A stretch of 64,000 nt of DNA. Source: Homoserinimonas sp044769865 (lineage in GTDB: Bacteria > Actinomycetota > Actinomycetes > Actinomycetales > Microbacteriaceae). The notes under the pieces were generated by a model, which had not been told where the DNA came from, did no database searches, and worked only from the letters and a program-made list of their open reading frames with translations. The stretch spans positions 1,426,001-1,490,000 of the forward strand of contig NZ_JBIZWA010000001.1 of NCBI RefSeq assembly GCF_044769865.1. The letters run 5' to 3'. The translations under genes and the position numbers were made by a program. Below, in pieces: positions 10,645-18,760 of this stretch (within the stretch, counting starts at the first letter, position 1; every line of letters begins with the position of its first letter).

Positions 10645-11160
10645 GTGACCTCCGCCGCCCCAGCATTCACCGTGCGCCCCGCCCATACGAGTGACGTGCG
10701 GCAGATCCAGAAACTCGTCGAACCGCTCGTGCACCAGCGCATCCTGCTCGGCAAGGAGCTCGTCGTGCTCTTCGAGAGCCTGCAGGAGTTCCGCGTCGCG
10801 GTTGACGCCGATGAGCGGGTGATCGGATGCGGCGCCCTCCACGTGATGTGGGAAGACCTCGGCGAGGTGCGCACCCTGGCTGTGGCATCCGAGTGGCTCG
10901 GCCGTGGCGTCGGGCATGCCATCCTTGACTCCCTCGAGGAGCAGGCGCGGGAGCTGGGGCTGCGTCGGCTCTTCTGTCTCACCTTCGAGGTCGAATTCTT
11001 CGGTCGGCACGGTTTCGAGCCCATGGGGGAGCAGCCGATCGACCCCGAACTCTACGCGGAACTCCTCCGCTCACCCGATGAGGGTGTCGCCGAGTTCCTC
11101 GACCTTTCGCGGGTCAAGCCCAACACGCTCGGCAATACCCGGATGCTGAAGACCCTCTAG
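10645..11160 (+). CDS. ArgA-type amino-acid N-acetyltransferase (GNAT)
   Basis: 171-residue single-domain GNAT protein. It resembles the short actinobacterial N-acetylglutamate synthases: N-terminal VRPAHTSDVRQIQKLVEPLVHQRILL, the acetyl-CoA binding loop near residue 90 (VASEWLGRGVGHAILDSLEEQA) and a C-terminal CLTFEVEFFGRHGFEP segment. The expected role is acetylation of glutamate in the first step of arginine biosynthesis. It is not next to other arg genes, so the assignment rests on sequence alone. Starts with GTG; transcribed alone or with the following gene 13 bp downstream. Confidence 0.8.
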   Translation: MTSAAPAFTVRPAHTSDVRQIQKLVEPLVHQRILLGKELVVLFESLQEFRVAVDADERVIGCGALHVMWEDLGEVRTLAVASEWLGRGVGHAILDSLEEQARELGLRRLFCLTFEVEFFGRHGFEPMGEQPIDPELYAELLRSPDEGVAEFLDLSRVKPNTLGNTRMLKTL

Positions 11161-11173
11161 CTACGCTGGTCGC

Positions 11174-11809
11174 ATGTCGACGCTCCGGAATCCGGTCGGG
11201 CCGCAGCCACCGCAGGTGTACTGGCGGCGGCGCCTCATGGTGCTGCTCGGCCTTGTCGCGGTCATCGTCGTCATCGTGTTGATCGTCGTGCGGCCGGGGG
11301 CGGATGCCAGCACCCCGACCGCCACGGAGGAACCGTCGAGCTCCGAGCAGCAGACCGAGGGCGACGCGTCGGACGAGCGGGACACCGTGAACGGGGAAGA
11401 CGAGACTGCGGACGACGGCACCTGCAAGACGCAGAACCTCACGATCGAGGCCATCACCGACAAGGACGCGTACGCGGGCGGCGAGCTGCCGCAGCTGACG
11501 ATGCGCCTGACCAACATCGGCACCGTGCCGTGCATCCTCGACGTGACGCCCAGCAAGCAGGTCTTCGAGGTGGGCAGCGGCGCCGAGGCCTACTGGACCT
11601 CGAGCGATTGCCAGGCCGAGTCGGAGGCGATCATGGTGACGCTCGCCCCCAACGAGCCCCAGTCGACCACACCACTCTCGTGGGATCGCACGCGTTCGCT
11701 GCCGTGTGACGCGAGCACGCAGCCCGTGCCCGCGGGCGACGCGACCTACCACCTGCAGGTGCGCCTGGGAGAACTCGAGTCGGCCAAGAAGCCGTTCCGG
11801 CTGCTCTAG
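11174..11809 (+). CDS. Membrane-anchored secreted protein, DUF4232-like
   Basis: 211 residues. A short cytoplasmic N-terminus is followed by a transmembrane helix (residues about 20-40, LMVLLGLVAVIVVIVLIVV), an acidic Ser/Thr/Glu-rich linker to about residue 85 and a beta-rich extracellular domain with three cysteines (Cys89 region CKTQNL, PCILDV, DCQAES, PCDAS) consistent with disulfides. The domain layout is that of actinobacterial DUF4232-like surface proteins. Starts 13 bp after the acetyltransferase stop, so probably the same transcript. Confidence 0.65.
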   Translation: MSTLRNPVGPQPPQVYWRRRLMVLLGLVAVIVVIVLIVVRPGADASTPTATEEPSSSEQQTEGDASDERDTVNGEDETADDGTCKTQNLTIEAITDKDAYAGGELPQLTMRLTNIGTVPCILDVTPSKQVFEVGSGAEAYWTSSDCQAESEAIMVTLAPNEPQSTTPLSWDRTRSLPCDASTQPVPAGDATYHLQVRLGELESAKKPFRLL

Positions 11810-11842
11810 GAATTCGAGCAGCGCCTGGCTGTTGCATCCGGT

Positions 11843-12841
11843 GTGAAGCGCATCGGATTCCTCTCCTTCGGCCACTACCAGGACGTGCCCGGCTCACTCG
11901 TGCGAACCGCGCGGGATGCCTACCAGCAGGCGATTGAGCTGGCCGTCGCCGCCGAAGAGGTGGGGGCGGATGGCGCCTTCGTGCGCGTGCACCACTTCGC
12001 GCCGCAGCATTCCTCGCCCATGCCGCTCCTCGCCGCGATGGCCGCTCGCACCTCGCGCATCGAGCTCGGCACGGGCGTCATCGACATGCGCTACGAGAAC
12101 CCGCTCTACTTCGCGGAGGAGGCGGCGATCACCGACCTCATCAGCGACGGGCGACTGCAGCTCGGCATCAGCCGGGGCTCACCCGAACCCGCCCAGCACG
12201 GATGGCGCGCCTTCGGCTACCCCGACGATGGGATGCCGCGCGACAAGGCCGCGCTCTTCCTCGCCGCCATCCGTGGCGAGGGCGTCGTCATGTCCGACCC
12301 GGCTATGACAGGGGTCTCGCGCCCGCTCGCGATCGACCCCCTGTCTCCTGGCCTGCCCGACCGCATCTGGTGGGGTTCCGGCAGTCTGGACACCGCCGTG
12401 TGGGCGGCCGAGCAGGGCATGAACCTCATGAGCTCGACGCTCGTCTTCGGTGAGGCGGCATCCCTCGCCGACCTCCAGGCCGAGCAGATCGCCGCCTACC
12501 GCTCAGCGTGGGCCGAGGCGGGACACGACCGTTCACCGAGGGTTTCGGTGAGCCGCAGCATCATCCCCCTCGTCACGGAGGAGGACCACCACTACTTCGG
12601 GCTCCGTGCCCAGGCCGAGGCGCGCGACCAGGTCGGCGTCATCGACGGGCTGCAGGCGACCTTCGGGCGCAGCTACATCGGCGAGCCCGACAAGCTCATC
12701 GAACAGCTGGCGGATGACGCGGCCGTCGCCGAGGCGGACACGCTCCTGATCACCGTGCCCAACCAGCTGGGCGTCGAGTTCAACGCGCGACTCCTCGAGT
12801 CGGTCGTGAAGCACGTAGCGCCGGGACTCGGCTGGCGCTGA
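11843..12841 (+). CDS. LLM-class flavin-dependent oxidoreductase (luciferase-like)
   Basis: 332-residue bacterial luciferase-like TIM barrel. Motifs include GFLSFGHYQ at the N-terminus, the VRVHHFAPQHSSPMPLLAAMAARTSRIELGTGV block (family consensus EHH...PLVLAAAAAARTSRIRLGTGV), and GRLQLGISRGSPEP. Uses reduced FMN from a separate reductase or F420; substrate unknown. Reads from a GTG start 33 bp after the previous stop. Nothing nearby suggests a pathway. Confidence 0.85.
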   Translation: MKRIGFLSFGHYQDVPGSLVRTARDAYQQAIELAVAAEEVGADGAFVRVHHFAPQHSSPMPLLAAMAARTSRIELGTGVIDMRYENPLYFAEEAAITDLISDGRLQLGISRGSPEPAQHGWRAFGYPDDGMPRDKAALFLAAIRGEGVVMSDPAMTGVSRPLAIDPLSPGLPDRIWWGSGSLDTAVWAAEQGMNLMSSTLVFGEAASLADLQAEQIAAYRSAWAEAGHDRSPRVSVSRSIIPLVTEEDHHYFGLRAQAEARDQVGVIDGLQATFGRSYIGEPDKLIEQLADDAAVAEADTLLITVPNQLGVEFNARLLESVVKHVAPGLGWR

Positions 12842-12911
12842 GCCGAGCCTTCGTCGTTGAGCCGGATCTCGGCGCCATGAGTCGGACCTCGGGCGTGCTT
12901 TCCGGGGCGTG

Positions 12912-12963
12912 AGTGGCCAAAGTTTCTGCCATACGCCGAGGGGTGGCTGAAAGTTTGGCCACT
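12912..12963. repeat. Imperfect inverted repeat in the 12842-12979 intergenic gap
   Basis: Arms 12912-12930 (AGTGGCCAAAGTTTCTGCC) and 12945-12963 pair at 17 of 19 positions around a 14-base loop. It lies between convergent genes, so it may be a bidirectional terminator, but its low-GC, AAAGTTT-containing arms look more like a repeated palindromic element or a mobile-element end. No other copy was noticed in this window. Confidence 0.5.
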
Positions 12964-12979
12964 CGATGAGGACGCGGCG

Positions 12980-13540
12980 TCAGCGTTGCACGCGGTAGTG
13001 CAGAAACACGACCCCGTTGCCGAAGGTGCGGTTCTCCACGAGCTCGAGGTTCACCCGCTGCTCGTCGCGCGCGAAGAACGGCGTGCCGCCGCCGACAATC
13101 ACGGGGAACACCCGCACGAGGTACTCGTCGATGAGTCCGAGCGTGGCCGCCTGGGCCGCGAGGTCGGCGCCGCCGATCGCGATGTCGCCGTCACCGGGTT
13201 CCGCGCGGAGACGCGCGATCTCTTCTGCGAGACCGGATGTCGCGAGGCGTGCGCCGCTACCCTCGACCGACGTGAGCGTCCGAGAGAACACGAGCTTCGG
13301 CAGCGGATTCCACAGGTCGGCCCACTCCTGCTCGAGGTCGTCGAACTCGTTGGCCGGGTCTTCACAGTAGAGCATCGTCTCGTAGAGCCGCCGCCCCATG
13401 AGGTGCACCCCGACGCTCTTGATCTCCTCGATCGAGTGCCGAAAGACTTCCTCACTGGGCGCGGACCAGTCGAACCTGCCGTCGGGGCCGATGATGTATC
13501 CATCGAGCGTCATGCCCATGGAGTAGGTGACCTTGCGCAT
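12980..13540 (-). CDS. Dihydrofolate reductase family protein (RibD C-terminal domain)
   Basis: 186 residues with the RibD_C/DHFR-like fold: N-terminal YSMGMTLDGYIIGPDGRFDWSAP, a central LMGRRLYETM substrate/NADPH motif, VFSRTL, and a C-terminal GGGTPFFARDEQRVNLELVE block. Proteins of this type are NADPH-dependent reductases of unknown substrate in actinobacteria and are rarely true FolA. Transcribed convergently with the luciferase-like gene and alone on the minus strand. Confidence 0.85.
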   Translation of the reverse strand: MRKVTYSMGMTLDGYIIGPDGRFDWSAPSEEVFRHSIEEIKSVGVHLMGRRLYETMLYCEDPANEFDDLEQEWADLWNPLPKLVFSRTLTSVEGSGARLATSGLAEEIARLRAEPGDGDIAIGGADLAAQAATLGLIDEYLVRVFPVIVGGGTPFFARDEQRVNLELVENRTFGNGVVFLHYRVQR

Positions 13541-13602
13541 CCGTTCGCCTTCCGTCGCGGTTGGGGGATACTACTGCGCGTGCCTCCGAGCGCGGTCTCC
13601 GG

Positions 13603-14472
13603 TTAGCCCAGGCTGAAGCCGCCGTCGCTGGTGAGTACCTGGCCGACGACCCAACTGCCGGGGGATGTCGCGAGCCAGCCGATGAGCTCGGCGGGGTCCT
13701 GTGGCCTGCCGACGCGTCCGAACGGGGTCGTCGCGACCCAGTCGTTGAGGCCCTCGAGGGGACGGTCGGTGGTGTCCGGGTCCATGTAGCCCGTGTTGAC
13801 GGGCCCGGGGTTGATGGTGTTGAGGATGAGGCCGAGCTCGAGGAGTTCGGCGGCGACCGTCGGCGTGATCCCGGCGAGGGCGGCTTTGCTCGTGGCGTAG
13901 GCGACTTCGCCGCGCATGGGCCCGTGGAGTTGGCCCGAGGTCATCCAGAACACGTGGCCGCGCGGCGCCGCGTAGGGCTTGTCGCCCACGATGTGTTCGC
14001 CGGGACGCCGTGGTTCGCCGGTGCCGGGCGTCTTGCGTCGGGCGAACTCCGCGGTGAGGAGGAGTGTGGCCCGTGCATTGACGTCCCAATGGGCGTCGAG
14101 GCGTTCGGGGGTCATGTCGAGGATGCTGCCGTCGTCACCGCTCTTCGCGTGGTTGCACACGAGGATGTCGAGGGTGCCGGTGAGTGCCTCGCCCGCGTCG
14201 ATGACGGTGCCGATCGAGTCGGCTGTGCTGAGGTCGGCGCCGACGTCGGTGAACTGCGCGCCTTGCCTGAGGTGGGCGCGGATGCCCTCGCGTACGGCGT
14301 CGAGGTCGTCGCCGCCCCACGGCTGTGTGAGGTCGTGTTCGCGGTGGTGGTGGATGGCGACGCTGGCGCCGAGCGAGGCGAGCTTCACGGCGACGGCGTA
14401 GCCGATGCCGCGCCGGCGGGAGACGCCAGTGATGAGGGCGGTCTTGCCGTCGAGGGGGAGTCCTGCGTGCAC
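13603..14472 (-). CDS. SDR-family NAD(P)-dependent oxidoreductase
   Basis: 289-residue short-chain dehydrogenase. Cofactor motif ITGVSRRRGIGYAVA is the enlarged-loop variant, followed by the catalytic YATSKAAL (Tyr and Lys present) and the C-terminal LTSDGGFSLG. A long insertion with Arg/Gly/Pro (around residue 130-150) precedes the catalytic loop. Similar to 3-oxoacyl reductase-like proteins; substrate unknown. Its start is 13 bp downstream of the radA stop, so it is likely co-transcribed with radA. Confidence 0.85.
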   Translation of the reverse strand: MHAGLPLDGKTALITGVSRRRGIGYAVAVKLASLGASVAIHHHREHDLTQPWGGDDLDAVREGIRAHLRQGAQFTDVGADLSTADSIGTVIDAGEALTGTLDILVCNHAKSGDDGSILDMTPERLDAHWDVNARATLLLTAEFARRKTPGTGEPRRPGEHIVGDKPYAAPRGHVFWMTSGQLHGPMRGEVAYATSKAALAGITPTVAAELLELGLILNTINPGPVNTGYMDPDTTDRPLEGLNDWVATTPFGRVGRPQDPAELIGWLATSPGSWVVGQVLTSDGGFSLG

Positions 14473-14484
14473 GGTCGCCTTTCG

Positions 14485-15840
14485 TTAGAACTGGGGAACG
14501 TCGGCCTGCACGGTCTCGGCGGTCGCGAAGGCGGTGCGCATTGCGTCGCGCAGGTGGGCGCTGTTGCTGTCGACGAGGGTCGTGAAGCCGAGGCGGCGAG
14601 CTTCGGAGGCGCGCTGCTTGGCGTGCGAGACGGGACGGATCTCGCCGGCGAGGCTGATTTCGCCGACGGCCGCGAGTGTGCCGGGGAATGACTTGTCGCT
14701 GTAAGCGCTCGCGATGGCGAGGGCGATCGCGAGGTCGGCGCCTGGCTCGGTGAGTCGGATGCCGCCGACGGTCGAGACGTAGACGTCGTTCTCGCTGAGC
14801 TTCATGCCGGCGCGGCGTTCGAGCACGGCGAGCAGCATGGCGACGCGCGAGGAGTCGACCCCGTTGGTGACGCGTCGAGGCTGAGGTGCCGAGCTCTTGA
14901 CGATGAGCGCCTGCACCTCGACGGGGAGGGCGCGGCGTCCCTCGACCGAGATGGTGACGCACGTGCCGCTGACGGGGGCGCTGCCACGGCTCATGAAGAG
15001 GCCGCTGGGGTCGGCGACCTCGGCGATGCCGTCGCCCGTCATCTCGAAGCATCCGACCTCATCCGTCGGGCCGAAGCGGTTCTTGTGGGCGCGGATGAAT
15101 CGGAGTGCGGTCTGCCGGTCGCCCTCGAACTGGCACACGACGTCGACGAGGTGTTCGAGCACGCGCGGCCCCGCGATGGTGCCGTCCTTAGTGACGTGAC
15201 CGACGAGAAGCAGGGGGAGGCCCCGGTCTTTCGCGACACGGATGAGCGTCGATGCGACCTCGCGCACCTGGCCCGGCTGGCCGGCGAGGCCGTCATTGAG
15301 TGAGGAGGAGACCGTCTGCACGGAGTCGACGATGAGCAGCTGGGGCTGCACCTGGTCGACCTGTCCGATGATGGTCGCGAGGTCGGTCTCGGCCGCGAGG
15401 TAGAGGTTGTCGTGGAGGGCGTCGGTGCGCTGGGCGCGCATCCGCACCTGGTTCACTGACTCTTCGGCTGAGACGTAGAGCACGCGCTGCCCGCCCTGCG
15501 CCGCCTTTGACGCGACCTCGAGCAGCAGCGTGGACTTGCCGACCCCCGGCTCACCGCTGAGCAGGATGGTCGCACCGGGCACGATGCCGCCACCCAGCAC
15601 GCGGTCGAACTCGTGGATGCCGCTCGGTTGGTGCTCCACTTCGGGCGCCGTGATCGCGGTGATCGGGCGCGCGACCCGTTCGTCGCTCACGGCGACGGGC
15701 TTCAGCGCGCGCGTGATGCCGGTCTGCTCGGCCGCCTCCACGACCGTGCCCCACGCCTGGCATTCGCCGCAGCGCCCGGCCCACTTGAGGGTGGTCCATC
15801 CACACTCGGTGCAGCGGAACGAAGCGGTTGTGCGGGCCAT
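14485..15840 (-). CDS. radA: DNA repair protein RadA
   Basis: 451-residue RecA-like branch-migration ATPase. The N-terminal C4 zinc finger has Cys10, Cys13, Cys24 and Cys27; Walker A is GEPGVGKST (96-104); the RadA-specific KNRFG motif is present (HKNRFGPTDEVGCFE); the C-terminal Lon-protease-like domain follows (DVYVSTVGGIRLTEPGADLAIALAIAS, seen in part). Works with RecA in recombination intermediates. Complete and typical in length. Confidence 0.96.
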   Translation of the reverse strand: MARTTASFRCTECGWTTLKWAGRCGECQAWGTVVEAAEQTGITRALKPVAVSDERVARPITAITAPEVEHQPSGIHEFDRVLGGGIVPGATILLSGEPGVGKSTLLLEVASKAAQGGQRVLYVSAEESVNQVRMRAQRTDALHDNLYLAAETDLATIIGQVDQVQPQLLIVDSVQTVSSSLNDGLAGQPGQVREVASTLIRVAKDRGLPLLLVGHVTKDGTIAGPRVLEHLVDVVCQFEGDRQTALRFIRAHKNRFGPTDEVGCFEMTGDGIAEVADPSGLFMSRGSAPVSGTCVTISVEGRRALPVEVQALIVKSSAPQPRRVTNGVDSSRVAMLLAVLERRAGMKLSENDVYVSTVGGIRLTEPGADLAIALAIASAYSDKSFPGTLAAVGEISLAGEIRPVSHAKQRASEARRLGFTTLVDSNSAHLRDAMRTAFATAETVQADVPQF

Positions 15841-15879
15841 GTCTCAAGAGTAGAGGCGACCGCAGACATCGCTGCCGCC

Positions 15880-16611
15880 CTAGGCCTCCGAGAGCTCGCC
15901 CCGCACGATCGAGTCGCCCGAGTGAGCCGGGTCTCCATCGTCGGGCTCCAGCGAAACGTCGACCAGCACGTATTCGCTCAGATCGATGTCCTCGGGCACG
16001 GTGAAGGCACCGTCGGCACCCTCCATCACGCCGAGGCTGACGAGAGCGGAGGCGTCCCCGGTGATGAGCCAGACCTCCTTGTAACCCTGGTCGGTTTCAC
16101 GGGAATCGAGTTGCACTCGTACCTGGCGCGTGCCATCCCGGTCTTCGACAACAACAGCTTCGCCCGCAGCATCCGGATGCGAGGGAAACGCTTCGAGGGT
16201 CGCCGCCGCGAGTTGAGTGGGCTGTTGGGTTTGCCAAGCGGCCCACGTGCCGCCACCGATCACTCCAACCGCCGCGATCGAGGCTGCCAAGGCAAACATG
16301 CGACGCCGCTGCTTGAACCGTGGGACGTGCGGATGCTCGCCGCCAGTTTCACGACCGCGCTCGGGGGCGGGTTCCGGCGCCGTGGGGGCGCTCCCGAGTG
16401 CGAGCTCTTGCGAGATGCGGTTCCAGACCGCTTCGGGCGGGGTCGCGAGCTCGCCCAAGCCGGCCGTCGATCGACCGACCGCCACCGTGTACTCCAGTTC
16501 GGCGAGTTCAAGCGCACACTGGTCGCACGTGTTGAGGTGAGTCTGCTCGGCCTCTGCGGCCGGCTCGCCGATGGCCAGGAGCGAGAGCCGCTCAGCATCA
16601 AGATGCTGCAT
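15880..16611 (-). CDS. Anti-sigma factor, RskA family
   Basis: 243 residues. A cytoplasmic N-terminal zinc-finger anti-sigma domain with the HxxxCxxC motif (HLNTCDQC, residues 25-32) is followed by a transmembrane helix (about 105-125, FALAASIAAVGVIGGGTWAAW) and an extracytoplasmic RskA C-terminal domain (YKEVWLITGDASALVSLGVMEGADG region). Expected to hold the adjacent sigma factor until proteolysis. Its start overlaps the sigma gene's stop by 14 bp, so the pair is translationally coupled. Confidence 0.9.
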   Translation of the reverse strand: MQHLDAERLSLLAIGEPAAEAEQTHLNTCDQCALELAELEYTVAVGRSTAGLGELATPPEAVWNRISQELALGSAPTAPEPAPERGRETGGEHPHVPRFKQRRRMFALAASIAAVGVIGGGTWAAWQTQQPTQLAAATLEAFPSHPDAAGEAVVVEDRDGTRQVRVQLDSRETDQGYKEVWLITGDASALVSLGVMEGADGAFTVPEDIDLSEYVLVDVSLEPDDGDPAHSGDSIVRGELSEA

Positions 16612-17155
16612 GGCCAGCCTCCAATCGGTTGCGGAGTCTCGTCAGACTTCGACGTAGGTGGCTCTTCACAGTGCCGAGTGGCATCTGCAAGCGGCTCGCG
16701 ATCTGCTCGTGGGTGAGGTCGTCATAGAACGCGAGCTGAACGACAGCGCTGGCATCCGGTTCCAGCCGGGTGATCTCATCCGCGAGCATCAATCGGTCAC
16801 CGAGGTCGATGTCTGGGCCGATGAGATCATCGGGGTCAGCGAACTGCTGAAGCTGATCTTGCAGCGCTCGCACGCGCCGACGCGCATCGAGTGTGTCTGC
16901 GATGCGCCGCCGTGCGATCGCCACGAGCCAGGTGGACATCTGGGCCTTGTCCGGATCATAGGAGTCTCGCGACGTCCAGGCAGAGACGAAGGTCTTCTGG
17001 GTGATGTCTTCGGCGTCGCCGTGGTCGCCGACCGCCCGCAACGCGAGCGTGAACACGACGGGAGACCATCGCCGGTAGATTGCCTCCAACGCGCGCTCAT
17101 CGCCAGCTCGAAACCTCTCATGAGGATCGCGTGACTGCGGGTCATCCACTCTCAT
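16598..17155 (-). CDS. ECF RNA polymerase sigma factor, SigK-like
   Basis: About 185 residues with sigma region 2 (FRAGDERALEAIYRRWSPVVFTLALRAVGDHGDAEDITQKTFVSAW, seen as the usual core) and region 4 (LTHEQIASRLQMPLGTVKSHLRRSLTRLRNRL). The SigK/RskA pairing is clear from the overlapping anti-sigma gene. The ATG at 17155 is used; a GTG 9 bp upstream is an alternative start. Likely targets are its own operon neighbours: the sortase and the DUF4397 protein upstream on the same strand. Confidence 0.9.
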   Translation of the reverse strand: MRVDDPQSRDPHERFRAGDERALEAIYRRWSPVVFTLALRAVGDHGDAEDITQKTFVSAWTSRDSYDPDKAQMSTWLVAIARRRIADTLDARRRVRALQDQLQQFADPDDLIGPDIDLGDRLMLADEITRLEPDASAVVQLAFYDDLTHEQIASRLQMPLGTVKSHLRRSLTRLRNRLEAGHAAS

Positions 17156-17177
17156 GCCTCTCACGATCGTTCGCCGT

Positions 17178-17816
17178 TTACGCGGCCGGGGTCGCGATGA
17201 CGACCACGTTATCTTCGTATCGTCCGATGCTGCTATCGAAGTCGCCGCCGCAGGTGATCAACACGAGCGCGGATGACCCGTCCCGGCCGAACAGTTCGGC
17301 CACGGGAAGCTCCTTCTTCGGATAGTAGGTCACGCTCTGCACCGAATAGAGGTGGCTGGTTCCCGCGGCATCCGTCACCTCTGTTGTTGCTCCCGCGCCC
17401 AGGTTGCGCAGCTTGCTGAACGGACCGATGGGGTAGTTGCCGGCGTCGACGTGGGCGGAGATCACCGTGTTGCCCTGCGGGCTGGATGGGTCTGAGCCGA
17501 ATCGGTACCAGCCGGCGATGGCGGGGTTCTCCGGCAGCTCCATGAAGCCACCGGTTTCGATGCCGACCTCGACAACAGGGATGCTCACCCCGATGTCGGG
17601 GATCGCGACCTGCACGGGTGGCACCGGCTGCCGGGCGGGCTCCGGGGTCGCAGGCCTGACTGGCACCTCCACGGCTGGCGTGGGAGCCACCGCGGAGGGA
17701 CTCGGCGAGGGGATCGCCGGCAGTGGTGCGGTGGGCTCCGTCGTCCCCGTGCAGGCCACCAGCGCAAGGGCGATCGCAAGAGCGCCAAGCGCTCCTGCGA
17801 TCGTCCGCTTGCTCAT
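17178..17816 (-). CDS. Class F sortase
   Basis: 212-residue sortase with a lipoprotein-like signal (LALVAC, Cys22), a Pro-rich linker (about 25-68) and the sortase fold with catalytic His122 (SAHVDAG), Cys189 (LITCGG) and Arg199 (GRYEDN). Class F sortases are typical of actinobacteria; few have known substrates. Located between the DUF4397 surface protein (8 bp upstream) and the sigma/anti-sigma pair, all on the minus strand and probably one transcript. Confidence 0.9.
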   Translation of the reverse strand: MSKRTIAGALGALAIALALVACTGTTEPTAPLPAIPSPSPSAVAPTPAVEVPVRPATPEPARQPVPPVQVAIPDIGVSIPVVEVGIETGGFMELPENPAIAGWYRFGSDPSSPQGNTVISAHVDAGNYPIGPFSKLRNLGAGATTEVTDAAGTSHLYSVQSVTYYPKKELPVAELFGRDGSSALVLITCGGDFDSSIGRYEDNVVVIATPAA

Positions 17817-17824
17817 GCTGTTCC

Positions 17825-18646
17825 TCAGCTGCCGACTCGTGCGCGTCGTGCAGCGACTGCCGTCGCGGCGCCGGCGGCGATCACAAGGCCTCCGAGCAGC
17901 AGCATGCCCTGGAGCATCATGTCGCGCTCAGCGAGCTGCCCGCCCGTTCCCGAGTTGACGCCTTCGGGAGTGGAGTGCAGACCCTCGATGGTCTGCACGG
18001 CGAGGGCGAGGTTCTCATCCTCGAGGCTGCCCCACGCGTAGACGATCGTGTGGACGCCCTCCTGCACGTTGACATCCGCCGGGCCGATCACCGGCTCCGT
18101 CGTACCCGCTGCGGCTACGGCTGCCGAGACCGTGCTGGCCGGCAAGGTCAGTGTCGCTTCGTCAGGGTTGGCGAGATCTTCGACCACGGGGGCACCGCCA
18201 GCGAGCACATCCACGGCGGGCGCTGCCGCGACGTGGCGCACCGTCAGCCGGCCCTGCCCTGCGGCGATGGTCGAGGTGTCGTTGACGAACGGGGTGACGG
18301 TGGGCGTTCCGGTTTCTCCCAAGTGAGCCACCGCCGTGTAGTTGGTGTCGGCTGCAAGGGAGACGGTCACAGGGCCAAGCACGGGAGAGCTGGCGTCGGT
18401 CGCGTCCGTCGCTGTCAGCGCCACCTCATAGTCGCCGGGAGCAAGGTCAAGCGGCCCGGCGAGGTCCCCCGGCTGGAAGTCATCGAGAGTCAGAGCGCCA
18501 TTCACCCAGACATCGACGGGCGTCTCGGGAATGCCGTGAAGCACAGACAGCGAGGCGTTGCCGGGGGTGGCCGCGTAGGCGGGAGTCACGAGGCCGAAGC
18601 CGACGATGGCTCCTGCCGCAATCCCCGCGATGATCCTGTTTCGCAT
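17825..18646 (-). CDS. DUF4397-domain secreted, membrane-anchored protein
   Basis: 273 residues: signal peptide ending near AYAATPG, two DUF4397 repeats (first at about 30-120 with LSVLHGIPETPVDVWVNG, second at about 128-215 with LTVRHVAAAPAVDVLAGG), a Ser/Gly linker, then a hydrophobic helix and a basic tail (ARRARVGS). The tail looks like a sorting signal, yet no LPxTG-type motif precedes the helix. First gene of the sortase/sigma operon; a SigK-like promoter lies 50 bp upstream. Confidence 0.85.
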   Translation of the reverse strand: MRNRIIAGIAAGAIVGFGLVTPAYAATPGNASLSVLHGIPETPVDVWVNGALTLDDFQPGDLAGPLDLAPGDYEVALTATDATDASSPVLGPVTVSLAADTNYTAVAHLGETGTPTVTPFVNDTSTIAAGQGRLTVRHVAAAPAVDVLAGGAPVVEDLANPDEATLTLPASTVSAAVAAAGTTEPVIGPADVNVQEGVHTIVYAWGSLEDENLALAVQTIEGLHSTPEGVNSGTGGQLAERDMMLQGMLLLGGLVIAAGAATAVAARRARVGS

Positions 18647-18695
18647 GGTGATTCTCCTTCATCGGGGCTGCTGTGTGCTGCCCATCGAAGAGGTG

Positions 18696-18723
18696 ATTCC
18701 GGCCGAAGCCCTCATTTAGATGC
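18696..18723 (-). promoter_or_regulatory. Candidate SigK-type promoter for the DUF4397/sortase operon
   Basis: On the minus strand, GCATCT (18723-18718) and CGGAAT (18701-18696) are separated by 16 bp and lie 50-77 bp upstream of the DUF4397 start. Mycobacterial SigK promoters are described as CCATCC and CCGAAT hexamers, so four of six and five of six positions match. No SigA-type pair is as good in this gap. Confidence 0.45.
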
Positions 18724-18760
18724 ACCTGCATGAAGAAAGTTTTTCGTGAGGCGCTTCGGG

